In this document: positions 8,941 through 18,390 of the stretch, piece by piece
Numbering within the stretch: position 1 is the first letter of the stretch
Layout of the letters: every line of letters begins with the position of its first letter
Assembly (NCBI GenBank): GCA_964610505.1
Contig: CAZSXU010000017.1
Span: 25,854 to 89,853 of the forward strand
Direction: 5' to 3'
Length of the DNA: 64,000 nucleotides
Source: CAZSXU01 sp964610505
Lineage (GTDB): Bacteria > Arandabacterota > Arandabacteria > JAGLYR01
Program-made: the position numbers and the translations under genes
Notes under the pieces: model-generated
What the model was told of the DNA's origin: nothing
Seen by the model: the letters and a program-made list of their open reading frames with translations, nothing else
The model's database searches: none

Positions 8941-9771
8941 TTACTTCCGACTGTCGATGAGTTCTCGCCACCAGGTCGGTAGCGCGAAGGCGGCTCTGTG
9001 GACGTCCGGATTGTAGTGACGTCCCACGAACCGGGTTCTCGGGGTGTCGAAGCAGGCACCGTCCTTGGACGCCAGCACGAACGCCATATCTCCGCCGATG
9101 TACGTGGGAACGGAAGCCCGGAACACCTGAACGGCGCCGAAGGCGTCCCGAACGTTGGCGGCGGCCTGCTCCAGGACCTCGGGTTCGTGAACCGGAAGGC
9201 CCGACTGTTGGACCATGACTCCGCCCGGCGTCAGGCACGCCCGCACGCCCCGGTAAAATTCCACCTCGTAGAGGACCTTTCCGGGTCCCACCGGATCCGT
9301 GGAATCGATCAGAACCGCATCAAAGGAGGCCGCTCGATCCGTCTCGTGAACGAACGCCGCACCGTCACCCATGACGAGCTCGACCCGACGGTCAGAGAAC
9401 GCCTTCGAGAAAGCCAGGAATCGCCTCGAGACGGCCACAACCCGTTCATCGATTTCAACGAGGGTAGCTCTTCGGACGGACGGGTGGTTCAGCACCTGAG
9501 CCAGAGTTCCCCCATCCCCACCGCCGATGATCAGGACGGACTCGGGAGGGCGCGCCAGTCCGCTCATGGGTACATGGACGAGCGTCTCGTGGTAGACCCA
9601 TTCGTCGCCTTCCGTCGCCTGTACGTATCCGTCCAGGACCAGAACGTGCCCAAACGTGGGATGCAGGTACACGGCCAGATGCTGGTAGGCGGTGTCTTCC
9701 TCGTGGACGCGCTCGGCCAGTAACCCCTGCCGGACGGACGGGAACGGATTCTCGTACCACCAATCCGGCAT
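8941..9771 (-). CDS. speE: Spermidine synthase (polyamine aminopropyltransferase)
   Basis: 276 residues, the usual length for bacterial SpeE. It transfers the aminopropyl group of decarboxylated S-adenosylmethionine to putrescine in the cytosol. Visible motifs are the N-terminal beta domain (YQHLAVYLHPTFGHVLVLDG), the SAM-binding loop LIIGGGDGGTL at about 83-93, VEID closing the next strand, and the catalytic/substrate loop LIDSTDPVGP at about 155-164. Its ATG overlaps the TGA of speD by one base (TGATG), so the two are translationally coupled and consecutive in the pathway. A CACAGATT cassette lies right downstream. Confidence 0.95.
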   Translation of the reverse strand: MPDWWYENPFPSVRQGLLAERVHEEDTAYQHLAVYLHPTFGHVLVLDGYVQATEGDEWVYHETLVHVPMSGLARPPESVLIIGGGDGGTLAQVLNHPSVRRATLVEIDERVVAVSRRFLAFSKAFSDRRVELVMGDGAAFVHETDRAASFDAVLIDSTDPVGPGKVLYEVEFYRGVRACLTPGGVMVQQSGLPVHEPEVLEQAAANVRDAFGAVQVFRASVPTYIGGDMAFVLASKDGACFDTPRTRFVGRHYNPDVHRAAFALPTWWRELIDSRK

Positions 9772-10163
9772 CAGGCCCCCTCGCCGGGGACACCTCTCTT
9801 CAGCTCCACAATCTCGACCCGCCCGGGACGCAGTTTCTCCCGCAGATACTCAAGGGCGCGGTGAGCGTCGCCCCGACCGCACATGAATACGTCGACTGCG
9901 GCGTAGTTGGACTCGGGCCAGGTGTGGATGCAGATGTGCGACTCTGCAAGAGTCGCCGTCCCCGTGACACCGTGTGGAGCAAACTGATGTACACAGATAT
10001 TGATGAGGGTCGCCCCCCCCGCAGTCACCGCTTCTCCGAGGACACTCTCGACGCGCTCGGCGTCGTTCAGGAGATCCGCGGAGGCGCCCCACATTTCCGC
10101 AAGAACGTGGACGCCAACCGTCGACACAGGACCCGGAGGGTACTTCGCTTTCTGTTTGGCCAT
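9771..10163 (-). CDS. speD: S-adenosylmethionine decarboxylase proenzyme, prokaryotic class
   Basis: 130 residues. The enzyme makes decarboxylated SAM for SpeE. The self-cleavage site is in LAESHICIHTWPE: the Glu-Ser bond breaks and the Ser becomes the pyruvoyl cofactor; the downstream His, Glu and Cys (FMCGRGD) are conserved in the class. The true start is taken as ATG 10163 (MAKQKAKYPPGP), preceded by GAGGAGTGGG; the frame runs on upstream but with non-protein-like sequence. It is the first gene of a two-gene operon with speE. Confidence 0.93.
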   Translation of the reverse strand: MAKQKAKYPPGPVSTVGVHVLAEMWGASADLLNDAERVESVLGEAVTAGGATLINICVHQFAPHGVTGTATLAESHICIHTWPESNYAAVDVFMCGRGDAHRALEYLREKLRPGRVEIVELKRGVPGEGA

Positions 10164-10532
10164 CCCACTCCTCACTCGGGCCGTGGAAGCACAGCCTCTG
10201 GCAGCAACTTCCCGTGAATGGATTCCCGGTTCGAGGGAGAGCCCCGTTTCCGTTCGGCGAGTCTCTGGTTGGCGAATCCAACGTGCGGGAACCCCGAGCC
10301 GCGACACTGACCAGGCGTCCGACCCGGATGATGCTTCCGGAAAAGCAAAAGTCACCCTCACGTTCGCCGCTCACCGCGTGGAAACGACTCCCACATCGAC
10401 CGGCGCTCATTCCTGAAGATTGAAAGCGACTCTTTCCCTTTACAGGTTTCCCGCCCCATCGTCAAGCAGAAACACAGATCGTCCCAGTGGGGGCCCGAAT
10501 GGCAGGACTCGTGGTTGCGCCTCCCGAGGCCT
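10164..10532. other. Spacer between speD and the ABC exporter gene
   Basis: About 370 bases without a convincing gene. On the minus strand TTGACG (10465-10460), 17 bases, TAAAGG is a weak candidate speDE promoter, which would leave a leader of about 270 bases. I see no clear riboswitch in it. Confidence 0.4.
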
Positions 10533-12263
10533 CTACGCCCCGTGTGGGGCGCCTTGCTCCCTTCTCTCTGCAATCCTGCCGCTATCGAGCCGGATCACCT
10601 GATCGGCCAGGTCGAGGGTTTCCTTCCGATGCGTAACCACGATAACGGTCCGCTCCTTCCACAGACCGAGAAGGCGAGCCATGAGCGCTTCCTCGGTGCC
10701 GAAGTCGAGCGACGTGAGGGCTTCGTCGAGGAGAATGACGGGGGGATCATGGAGCAGCAGCTGGGCCAGCGCGATTCGCTGCCGTTGGCCGGCCGACAGG
10801 TTTCCCCCCACTTCGCCGATGGTCGTCTCGTAACCGTCGGGCAGCCGCTCCACGAAGGCAGAGACCTCCGCCGCCCGAGCGGCCTCGAGGATCTCCTCGC
10901 GATCGGCACCGAGTTTGCCCAACCCGATGTACTCGGCGATCGTAAGCCCGAAGAACGTAGGTTCCCGATCCAGCCAGCCGAACCGGGAGCGCCAATCCCG
11001 CCGGGAGACGTTCACCGTCTCGAACCCATCCAACCGAACGCGCCCGGACGTCGGTTCGTAGAGCCCGACCGCCAGTTTGATGAGGGTCGATTTCCCCGAT
11101 CCATTGGGCCCGGTCAGCGCCGTCAGCCGCCCCCGGCGTACCTCCAGACTGATGTCGAAGACACCCACGTCCGTACCGGGATATGTGAAAGAGGTGTCTT
11201 CGAATTGCAGATGCCCGCGGCGGGGATCGAGACGTACCTTTCCCTCACGCGGCGCCTCGGGGTCGACTCCGAGGAGATTCGCCACCCGCCGCGCCATCCC
11301 CAGAATTCCCTCCAACTGGATGTAGGCAATGGCCAGTGTTCCACCGGCGGAGGCGACGAGGAAGACGAACGTGGAGTACGCCGTCAGGTCCCCCAGATCC
11401 ATCCTCCCGCTGAGGACGTACCGGGTTCCCAGCCAGATCGTGAGTCCTCCCAATCCGACGGTCGCTACCGTCGCCAGTGAGTGGAAGAGCGCGCCGTAGA
11501 GGACGGCCCGATCCCGGAGCAATTTGGTCTCTACCACTCTTCGATTGTGGCGATCCGAGAAGAAAGCCTCGAGGGAGAGCGCCTTGATCATTCGAATGCC
11601 GAGGAAACTCTCCTGCGCCGCCGTCGCCACGTTCGCCAGAGATTCTTGAATGGCGTTCCCGATCTCGCGAAGCCGCCGCCCGAGGGCGATTCCAAGGACC
11701 ACCAGCAGCAGAGCGGCCGCCGAGAGCACGGACGTCAACCGCCAACTGGTCGAGAAGAGGTACACCACCCCAACCGCCAACACGGGACCGTGACGGAGAA
11801 CGGCCGGGATCAGGTGCGTGATCAGACTCTGGGGAAAGGTGGCGTCGGAACTGATGACCGACACGAGGTCCGCCGACCGGCGCCTCTCGTGGTAGGCGAC
11901 CGGGAGTCGAAGGGTCCGGCGAAAGACGTCATGCCGCAGGTCCGCCACCACGCGATTCGCGATGCGGCTTGAGAGCAGAGCGTTGGCGAACCGGCAGACG
12001 GCCAGAACGGTCAGGAGCAGGAAGAAGTACGCCAGAAGCGAGCCGATCGAAACGGGAGCCGGCCTCCCCGCGGCCACATTGACCGCCTGCTTCCCGAACC
12101 ACGGCAGCGCCAGCATGGAGGCGCCCGTTCCGAACCCGGCGAGAATGCTGAGCGCGAATCGAAAACGGTGGGGACGCAGGAGGGGCCACAGGAGGCGCGC
12201 CAGGGAAAGAACGCTCGCATCGTCATTCGAAGGGTTCTGTGCACCGGGCCGGTTGTCTCCCAA
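10533..12263 (-). CDS. ABC exporter half-transporter (fused membrane and ATPase domains)
   Basis: 576 residues in the MsbA/lipid-A-exporter-like layout. An N-terminal six-helix membrane domain (about 25-310) is followed by an ATPase domain with Walker A GPNGSGKST (about 375-383), signature LSAGQRQR (about 482-489), Walker B VILLDEALTSLD (about 500-511) and the switch His in VVTHRK. Such half-transporters dimerise and export lipids, peptides or drugs. The start is TTG 12263 with AGGAGAAAG a few bases before it. Neighbours do not reveal the cargo. Confidence 0.92.
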   Translation of the reverse strand: MGDNRPGAQNPSNDDASVLSLARLLWPLLRPHRFRFALSILAGFGTGASMLALPWFGKQAVNVAAGRPAPVSIGSLLAYFFLLLTVLAVCRFANALLSSRIANRVVADLRHDVFRRTLRLPVAYHERRRSADLVSVISSDATFPQSLITHLIPAVLRHGPVLAVGVVYLFSTSWRLTSVLSAAALLLVVLGIALGRRLREIGNAIQESLANVATAAQESFLGIRMIKALSLEAFFSDRHNRRVVETKLLRDRAVLYGALFHSLATVATVGLGGLTIWLGTRYVLSGRMDLGDLTAYSTFVFLVASAGGTLAIAYIQLEGILGMARRVANLLGVDPEAPREGKVRLDPRRGHLQFEDTSFTYPGTDVGVFDISLEVRRGRLTALTGPNGSGKSTLIKLAVGLYEPTSGRVRLDGFETVNVSRRDWRSRFGWLDREPTFFGLTIAEYIGLGKLGADREEILEAARAAEVSAFVERLPDGYETTIGEVGGNLSAGQRQRIALAQLLLHDPPVILLDEALTSLDFGTEEALMARLLGLWKERTVIVVTHRKETLDLADQVIRLDSGRIAERREQGAPHGA

Positions 12264-12304
12264 CGCTTTCTCCTGTCGCGAGACGGAGTCTCAGAATAGC
12301 AGCA

Positions 12305-12497
12305 TATCCGAATATCGAAATATTAGAGCATTCGAGCCTTGGAGCGCAATGGTTGAAGTCACAGCGGCAAAGGGAAAGGACCACAAGCGGAAGACTCGCG
12401 GCGCGTGACCAGGAAAGAATGGGGCGATCGGGGCAAGTTCTTAACCTCGGCCGCCCTCAAACGGATTCTGCCGCGACCACACTCTGATATTCGGATA
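12305..12497. repeat. Word-type inverted repeat
   Basis: TATCCGAATATC at 12305-12316 recurs exactly, inverted, at 12486-12497. Related AT-containing words (GAAATATTAGAGCATTCGAG, GGCATTCCGG) sit next to the two copies. This is the same arrangement as other word-bounded spacers in the window. Confidence 0.6.
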
Positions 12498-12520
12498 CTC
12501 CGGCATTCCGGCCTTTTTCT

Positions 12521-15208
12521 CTAGTTCAATTTCACCATCTTCTTCGTAGCCTGTATGTCGCCGGCCGTCATCCGGCAGAAATACAGTCCCGATGCCACCT
12601 CTTGTCCCCTCTCATCTCGCGCGTTCCACACGATCTCGTGCAAACCCCCGTCCACCACACCGTCGAGGAGCGTCTTGACCCTTCTCCCCTGAACATCGTA
12701 GATCGCAAGCCGCACGTGCTGTCTCGTTGGAACAGAGAATGAAAGAGTGGTCACCGGGTTGAAAGGATTCGGGAATGCGCCCTTGAGTGTGAAGGACGGC
12801 GTCGCCCCGGTCGTCTCTTCCACCGACGTCATCGCACTCGTCAGATACGCGACAACGTTCTCGAGGAGATTCCTGGCCTCGACCGGATCGCTGATGGCCG
12901 GGTAGGAGAAGGAGAAGAACACGATCTGTCCACCCTCGCCGGCCTTCGCGCGGTCGTAGACGAGCACCCCCGCATCTTCAGGATAGGAGTCCGTTCCGTA
13001 TACGATGTACGCCCCTCCCGAGGGGCGCGCCGCGTCTTCCGAACCCCACCCCGTGTAGTCGACGTCAATCGTGGCCGGCAGCGGATTCGGGTCCGTGGCG
13101 ACCGGGTGATCCTGTTGGGCTGTGATCCGGTTGAGGTCGCCGACCTCGTCGCCGCCCCAATCGTCCACGTGCAGGACCGAGTCCGCGAAGTTTGCATATC
13201 CCGGAGACTCGAGGGCATCGTAGGCCACCTCGCCTCCCTCCATGAGGAGCTTGCCGCCCGCGGCCGCATAGTCGATCAGGTTTCGCCGGTCGGTCGACGA
13301 GCTCACGGGCGCTTCGTTCGCGCCAGAGGACCAGACCACCAGATCGTAGGTCGGCCACGTTGCCGGGTCGGTCGAGAGCCCCGTCTCCTCCACGACGTCG
13401 TACCCCAGGAGGGCGAGATCGTCCGCAAGATCCGAGGCCGCCGTCCGCTCTCTCGCCGGCGCGAGGAACTCCGTCCGCCAACCGTCCGTTTTGTCGAGCT
13501 GCCGCTTACCCTCATCATCGTCGATGACCAGAATCGTGCCGGTGATCTCCTCCAGAACGAAGTCGAAAGTCGTATCGCTCTGGACATTCGCATACTGGGT
13601 GGCCGGCGCATAGCCGCTGGCCCATGCCTTCAGGTCGTACTCGGACGGGGACACGCTCAGGGCGTAGGACCCGTCGGCGGGGTCGGTCGTGGTGCTGTCG
13701 GCCAGGGTTCCGCTCCCGTGGTAGTACGCTTCCACCTTGGCCAGAAGCGGCGCCTTGGTCAGGGAGCTCACCGTTCCGGAAACGGTCACCGTCGCCGTCG
13801 TCGACAGCTGCACGTTCAGAACCGCGGCGGCGCCCGCAGACACCACCACGCCGGGGAACGTCTGCGGCAGGTAGCCGGCGGCGGAAAACGTAAGGGAGTA
13901 GGTGCCCGGGTCGAGGATCCGATGGTAGTCCCCGACGTCGGGATCCGTGACGTCGATCCACGAATTGCCGTCCACCTCCACAGAGGCGAGAATCGGGTCC
14001 CCCGTCGACGCATCCGTCACCACTCCCCTCACTCCCCGAAGGCAATACTCGAGGTAGGCGACCATCGACTCGTCGTTGTCGTCCCAGAGCTGCGGAAGGG
14101 CCGACGCCGGCGGCCACTTCGTGTTATTGAGCTCGATGGTCACTTCCTTGTTGTACATCCACTCGTAGTTCCAGTCCTGCATGCCGCCGTGGATCTCGTA
14201 CCAGTCGTTCCCGTTCGTGATGCCGTGGGGGAAGCTGGGGTTGTTCCACATGGGAGAGTTGAGACTCGAGTAGGCCTCGGACATGTGGATGAAGAGCGTG
14301 TCGTCGGGCGCTCGCGTGGACTGGTTGTCCCACGGGTAGTTGACGACCAGCGCCCCCGTGTGAAAATTGGCCGAGAGGTCGAAGGACATCGAATCCGAGA
14401 AGATCATGACGGCGGCGATTTCCGGCTCCCGTCCGTCCGGCGTATTGACCGGATCCCAGAATGCATCCGGAAAATTTCGATTGAGGTCCTCGCCGTTGGC
14501 GTTGTACCGGCTACCCGCGTTGTTGCCGTCCGGGTTCATCATCGGCATGATCCAGATCTCGACCTCATCCACCAATGCCTGCAGATCCGGGTCCGGAGTT
14601 CCCGAGTCGTAGTTGTCCGTCAAGAGATCGATGAACTTCAGGCAGTTCTCGGTCCCCACCGGTTCATCGCCGTGCATGGTCGAGATGTACTTGAACTCCG
14701 GCTCGTTCTCTTCGACGCCCGGGTTGTCCGTGATCTTCAGGAACCAGAGTTCCCGCCCCTCGACGGTCTGGCCGATGGAGATGAGCTCGGTGATGTCCGG
14801 GTGATCCGACGCGACTCCCTGCAGATATGTCGTGAGTGCCGCGTAGTCGTGGTAGACGTCCAGGACGCCTTTGTCCCTCATCCGCTGGAGAGAGCGCCAC
14901 ATGCGAAGCGCCTCGTTCGGAATGCGCCGGACGGGATAGCCCAGGAGCTCGACCCTCTGGACTTCACCGGCGTCCAGATAGGCGCGGACCCACCCGTCGC
15001 CCACGGCATCGATGTCGAGTCCCAGATTGCCGAGCTCGTACACGGTCGCATGATCCGGGATGGAGATCTCCACGGGGAACTTGTTGGAAAAAGGAACGAC
15101 GTCTTCGTCGCTACCGGAGGCCGGAGGGCTGAAACCGATCGACACCACGGCGGCCGCGAGGCAGACGAGGAAACATCGACCGAGGAGAGACGGGGCACGA
15201 TCACTCAT
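12521..15208 (-). CDS. Secreted M14 zinc carboxypeptidase with regulatory-like domains and a FlgD-type C-terminus
   Basis: 895 residues. Signal peptide to about 33; M14 peptidase domain (about 100-395) with zinc ligands in MHGDEP (His, Glu) and ANFHTGA (His) and the catalytic Glu in VTIELNN; two carboxypeptidase-regulatory-like beta domains (about 400-560, GVVTDASTGDPI and a second repeat); a domain that resembles a glutamine-amidotransferase fold (about 565-785, VIDDDEGK...); and a C-terminal FlgD-like Ig domain with FPNPFNP, YDVQGRRV and final KMVKLN. It should trim C-terminal residues from extracellular peptides while held at the surface. ATG 15208 follows AAGGAGTCCC. An excellent promoter lies about 90 bases upstream. 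Confidence 0.93.
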   Translation of the reverse strand: MSDRAPSLLGRCFLVCLAAAVVSIGFSPPASGSDEDVVPFSNKFPVEISIPDHATVYELGNLGLDIDAVGDGWVRAYLDAGEVQRVELLGYPVRRIPNEALRMWRSLQRMRDKGVLDVYHDYAALTTYLQGVASDHPDITELISIGQTVEGRELWFLKITDNPGVEENEPEFKYISTMHGDEPVGTENCLKFIDLLTDNYDSGTPDPDLQALVDEVEIWIMPMMNPDGNNAGSRYNANGEDLNRNFPDAFWDPVNTPDGREPEIAAVMIFSDSMSFDLSANFHTGALVVNYPWDNQSTRAPDDTLFIHMSEAYSSLNSPMWNNPSFPHGITNGNDWYEIHGGMQDWNYEWMYNKEVTIELNNTKWPPASALPQLWDDNDESMVAYLEYCLRGVRGVVTDASTGDPILASVEVDGNSWIDVTDPDVGDYHRILDPGTYSLTFSAAGYLPQTFPGVVVSAGAAAVLNVQLSTTATVTVSGTVSSLTKAPLLAKVEAYYHGSGTLADSTTTDPADGSYALSVSPSEYDLKAWASGYAPATQYANVQSDTTFDFVLEEITGTILVIDDDEGKRQLDKTDGWRTEFLAPARERTAASDLADDLALLGYDVVEETGLSTDPATWPTYDLVVWSSGANEAPVSSSTDRRNLIDYAAAGGKLLMEGGEVAYDALESPGYANFADSVLHVDDWGGDEVGDLNRITAQQDHPVATDPNPLPATIDVDYTGWGSEDAARPSGGAYIVYGTDSYPEDAGVLVYDRAKAGEGGQIVFFSFSYPAISDPVEARNLLENVVAYLTSAMTSVEETTGATPSFTLKGAFPNPFNPVTTLSFSVPTRQHVRLAIYDVQGRRVKTLLDGVVDGGLHEIVWNARDERGQEVASGLYFCRMTAGDIQATKKMVKLN

Positions 15209-15297
15209 CAAGGGACTCCTTCCCACAGAAAAGCGCCTGACGCCTGTACGCAAGACGGCGTCCCGAGCGCGCGGTTCCAATTGAGGCCAACACTATG

Positions 15298-15326
15298 ATT
15301 ATACAGCCATTCGGAGGGAAATTCAA
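15298..15326 (-). promoter_or_regulatory. Sigma70-type promoter of the M14 carboxypeptidase gene
   Basis: Minus strand TTGAAT, 17 bases, TATAAT; the -10 is a perfect consensus. The predicted start is about 80 bases ahead of the ATG. Confidence 0.6.
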
Positions 15327-15375
15327 GGTGAGGTTTCTTGCGGACATACAGCCGCCGGGCGGGGCGGGTTCAACT

Positions 15376-16245
15376 CTAGCGGTAGAGGGCCTTGATCGAG
15401 CTCCACGACTCGGTCTCCGTCGGCGACGGCGAGGCGCAGCCCTGCCCGAGGGCGCCGACTTGCCCGCACCCGGCTCCGCCGGGATCATTGCCGGGCAAGC
15501 AGGGCGAGCAGGAATCGAGGGAATAATCCTTGGTCTCCCGGGCACAGAAGCGCGGGTCCTCCGAGAAATTCGTTCCCCAGGGCCACGGGTTCTCCGATTG
15601 CTCCGGCCAGTAGTTGAACGTATTGTCCCAGGAGTCGTTGCAGTCCAGACTCCCACCCGAGGTCTCGAGTCCGATCCCGTACCTGTGCCCGGTGCAAATG
15701 TTGTGATGGATGGCGACAGGCCATGAATATTCGACGTAGATGGCCATGAAGGGGCCGTCTCCGTAGGCGTCCGCAATCGTGTTGCCGCCGAACTCCATTC
15801 CAAGACAGTAGGAGCAGTAAATACCGTGGCGTCCGCTGTTGGTGATCACGTTGCCCAGTATGCGGACGTCGTGAGCATCCAGACACTCCACAACGCCGCG
15901 CTCCCACACCTGGGAATAGGGCACGCCCGTCAACGTGAATCCTTCGAGGGTCCCCGAGATCCCCCACCCGAAACGGACAAGCGTCCAGAGACCCGAGAGA
16001 ACGGTGGACGCCGGACCCGACTCGCTACGAAGCGTCACCCCGTCGTCCATGTCGATGAAATCCGTGTACACCCCGGCCGCCACCAGGACCGTATCACCGA
16101 AAGCCGCGGAGTCCATCGCCGCCGAAATGCTGGTCATGTCTCCCGTCCCGCTCTGACTCACGTACCACGTCCGGGCGTGAGAAACCGAGGAGGTCGAGAC
16201 CACCGCAAGAAACACTACGAAACCGACCGTCCGCATTCTCAGCAT
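15376..16245 (-). CDS. Exported right-handed beta-helix protein with W-type C-terminal tail
   Basis: 289 residues. Signal peptide (to about 24), then DUF1565/pectate-lyase-like beta-helix repeats: TWYVSQSGTGDMTSISAAM opens the first coil, GDTVLVAAGVYTD is the typical second, and later rungs read IYCSYCLGMEFGGNTIADA. Several Cys (YCSYC, LDSCSPC) may form disulfides. The protein ends TESWSSIKALYR, matching the W-x-x-[IV]-[KR]-x-x-[FY]-R tail of three other exported proteins near 55-59 kb. No catalytic residues can be named; a polysaccharide-binding or lyase role is possible. GGAGAGGAC stands just before the ATG. Confidence 0.8.
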   Translation of the reverse strand: MLRMRTVGFVVFLAVVSTSSVSHARTWYVSQSGTGDMTSISAAMDSAAFGDTVLVAAGVYTDFIDMDDGVTLRSESGPASTVLSGLWTLVRFGWGISGTLEGFTLTGVPYSQVWERGVVECLDAHDVRILGNVITNSGRHGIYCSYCLGMEFGGNTIADAYGDGPFMAIYVEYSWPVAIHHNICTGHRYGIGLETSGGSLDCNDSWDNTFNYWPEQSENPWPWGTNFSEDPRFCARETKDYSLDSCSPCLPGNDPGGAGCGQVGALGQGCASPSPTETESWSSIKALYR

Positions 16246-16468
16246 GTCCTCTCCATCGCTCGGGTGGGAACCCAGACCCGCCCCGATCTTTCACCCTCTA
16301 TTGTACCACAATCGCCGCCGCCGTGCATGGGCCTTGCCCGGCACCCCGCCGTGGTTGTCGAATACTCGATCCCCTCTCTTGCCAATCCTTGCCCCGCTCT
16401 TCCTGACCCGTCTTCGCGCTTGGGTCCTCCTTCTGAAGACCCGGTTCTTCGGCATCGGCGCATCTCCG

Positions 16469-16497
16469 TTGACATTTCTTCCCTCTTCACTTAGATT
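16469..16497 (+). promoter_or_regulatory. Sigma70-type promoter for the membrane protein/ferredoxin pair
   Basis: TTGACA (perfect), 17 bases, TAGATT, placing +1 about 15 bases before the ATG at 16518. Confidence 0.6.
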
Positions 16498-16517
16498 CCT
16501 TCGGACAGGGAGGGACT

Positions 16518-17342
16518 ATGGTGAGCATACGCGCACTCAGGATTATTCTCATCGCCGCCGGGCTGGCGATTCTGGTGATGGTCGTTCTCATGACGGCGTC
16601 GGGGGTGAAGACAGCCACGGATGGAACGCTTACGATCGAGTACACACCCGACAAAGACGGTCCCGAGCACAAACCTCATCTCATCACGCCCAAGGTGGAA
16701 TCGCAGAGTCCCGTGACAACCGTTGAGGTCCACTACACGACCGGCAACGGCTTCGTGACCCAGAGGTTGGAGCCGATTTCCGGGACTTCGTGGTGGGCCG
16801 CGACGCTTCCCGGCCGGGACAAGGGCCTCCGGACCTATTACTTCTTGAGCGCCCGGGATGAAGCGGGCAACCACGTGGTCCTGCCCGAAGACGCCAGCGA
16901 CGTGTGGACCACCGAATACGATTACTTCAAGCTCCGCGCCGAAGGCAAAGCGTCCCGCTGGGCGTTGATCGTGCACGTGTACCTGATGTTCGTCGCGATT
17001 TTGCTGTTCGTCCACGCGCTGTACTACGCGCTCAGCGTTCTGTATGGAATGGATCGCTCCGGCGCCCTGGTGGCGAGCGTCTATTGGGGCGTGCTGTCCT
17101 TCTTCATCACGGGGTTCCCGATCGGCTGGATGATCGAGAAGCAGGTCCTCGGCAATTACTGGGAGGGCATTCCCTTCGGCTGGGACATCACCGACAGTAA
17201 GACTCTGTTCATCTTCATCTTCTGGCTGATTCCGGTAATCCTGCGGATGAGAAAGCGCGTGTCCGACCGGGGATTCGCCAAATGGGTGATCGCGGGGTCG
17301 CTCTTTACGATTGTCATGTTCCTGTTGCCGCACAGCTTGTAA
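16518..17342 (+). CDS. Membrane protein with extracytoplasmic Ig-like segment
   Basis: 274 residues, family not recognised. One N-terminal membrane helix (about 8-28) is followed by an extracytoplasmic beta-rich stretch (about 35-135) with Ig/fibronectin flavour (VTTVEVHYTTGNGF, RTYYFLSARDEAGNHVVLP). Four further helices lie at about 153-178, 188-208, 228-243 and 255-273. GGGAGGGAC lies directly before the ATG. The ferredoxin-like gene begins 10 bases after its stop, so the two are one operon. The pairing suggests a membrane partner for a redox or sensory Fe-S protein, which is inference. Confidence 0.75.
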   Translation: MVSIRALRIILIAAGLAILVMVVLMTASGVKTATDGTLTIEYTPDKDGPEHKPHLITPKVESQSPVTTVEVHYTTGNGFVTQRLEPISGTSWWAATLPGRDKGLRTYYFLSARDEAGNHVVLPEDASDVWTTEYDYFKLRAEGKASRWALIVHVYLMFVAILLFVHALYYALSVLYGMDRSGALVASVYWGVLSFFITGFPIGWMIEKQVLGNYWEGIPFGWDITDSKTLFIFIFWLIPVILRMRKRVSDRGFAKWVIAGSLFTIVMFLLPHSL

Positions 17343-17352
17343 GGGGTTCTGC

Positions 17353-18390
17353 GTGCCTTCACCCGAAATCCATAAGCTCCTGGCCAAGGCCTTCGGCAAG
17401 GGGAACTCCGAGTCATTCCCTCAGATCCTCGAGATGATGTTGGGTCATGAGGCGGCCGAGCTACTGCTCCGGCTCCCGGCGACACCCTACGAGCTCTCCG
17501 AGACGTGCTCCAAACCGGCGGAAGAGATCCAGGCGGTTCTCGACAAAGGATTCGAACAGGGCTTTCTTCTCAAACGAAGGACGGAGACGGGCGACACTCG
17601 CTATCACATCTCGGGCAGAATCGAAGAGACCCTACTCGCCGACGCGCGGAACGACGACGTCGGCGAGGGATTTCTCGATCTCTGGCGGAAAAACTTCGAT
17701 GAGTTCGTGGACGGGCTCGGCCCGGCCGAAGAGCGTTCGTATGCAGCTCGGGTGATGCCCATCGAAAGCGCGGTGGGCACGGCCCAGACGATTCTCCCTT
17801 TCGAGCGACTTCGGGAAACGCTGGAGAAGGCGGAGCGGCGCGTGGTGCTGGACTGCATGTGCCGGAAACGGGCACAGAAGTGCGACATGCCCATTCGAAA
17901 CATGTGCTTCTGGCTGGACGAGGCGGCCGACTATTTCCTCTCCCGAAGCGTCGGGCGAGAGGTCACGATCGACCGCGGGATGGAAATCTTCTGGCAGGCC
18001 GAGAAGCTGGGGCTCGTCCATCTGACCGACGTTCTTCTCTACGAGAACACGCCGTCCAAGGTTGGATGGATCTGCAACTGCTGTCCCTGCTGTTGCTCGC
18101 TCATCCAGGAGGTCCGCCGGTCGAAGGGAACCGTGGATCTGATGCGATCCTTTCGGGCGGAGGTGAATTCTCTCCTCTGCGAGCGATGTGGTCTCTGCGG
18201 CGGCCGCTGCTACTTCGGGGCGTTTCGCTTTCGGGAAGACGGCGTTCCTGTGATCCGTCCCGATCACTGCGTCGGGTGCGGCCTGTGCGCCAGCCACTGT
18301 GCGCACGATGCCATCCAACTGGTTCGAGTTGAAGATCCCGGCGTTCCCGAGAAAACGAAGCGGGCCGTCATTCACGCCATTGGAGAATGA
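17353..18390 (+). CDS. 4Fe-4S ferredoxin-domain protein with N-terminal helix-turn-helix-like region
   Basis: 345 residues from GTG 17353, preceded by AAGGGG; the GTG is 10 bases after the upstream stop. The N-terminal 90 residues look like a winged-helix region (ELLLRLPATPYELSETC...FLLKRR). The middle has an unusual Cys set (LDCMCRKRAQKCD, IRNMC, ICNCCPCCCS). The C-terminus holds two ferredoxin motifs: CERCGLCGGRCYFGAF and CVGCGLCASHCAHDAI. Such proteins carry two [4Fe-4S] clusters and pass electrons in the cytosol. One motif has G-R-C-Y where Pro normally follows the last Cys. Confidence 0.82.
   Translation: MPSPEIHKLLAKAFGKGNSESFPQILEMMLGHEAAELLLRLPATPYELSETCSKPAEEIQAVLDKGFEQGFLLKRRTETGDTRYHISGRIEETLLADARNDDVGEGFLDLWRKNFDEFVDGLGPAEERSYAARVMPIESAVGTAQTILPFERLRETLEKAERRVVLDCMCRKRAQKCDMPIRNMCFWLDEAADYFLSRSVGREVTIDRGMEIFWQAEKLGLVHLTDVLLYENTPSKVGWICNCCPCCCSLIQEVRRSKGTVDLMRSFRAEVNSLLCERCGLCGGRCYFGAFRFREDGVPVIRPDHCVGCGLCASHCAHDAIQLVRVEDPGVPEKTKRAVIHAIGE

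Noticed and set aside
13106..15298. A 730-residue open frame opposite the M14 carboxypeptidase
   Set aside because: Same reason: the complementary gene has complete catalytic residues, a signal peptide and a FlgD domain.
16306..16328. A promoter for the beta-helix gene from TACAAT at 16305-16300
   Set aside because: The -10 is good but no acceptable -35 lies 16-18 bases upstream.
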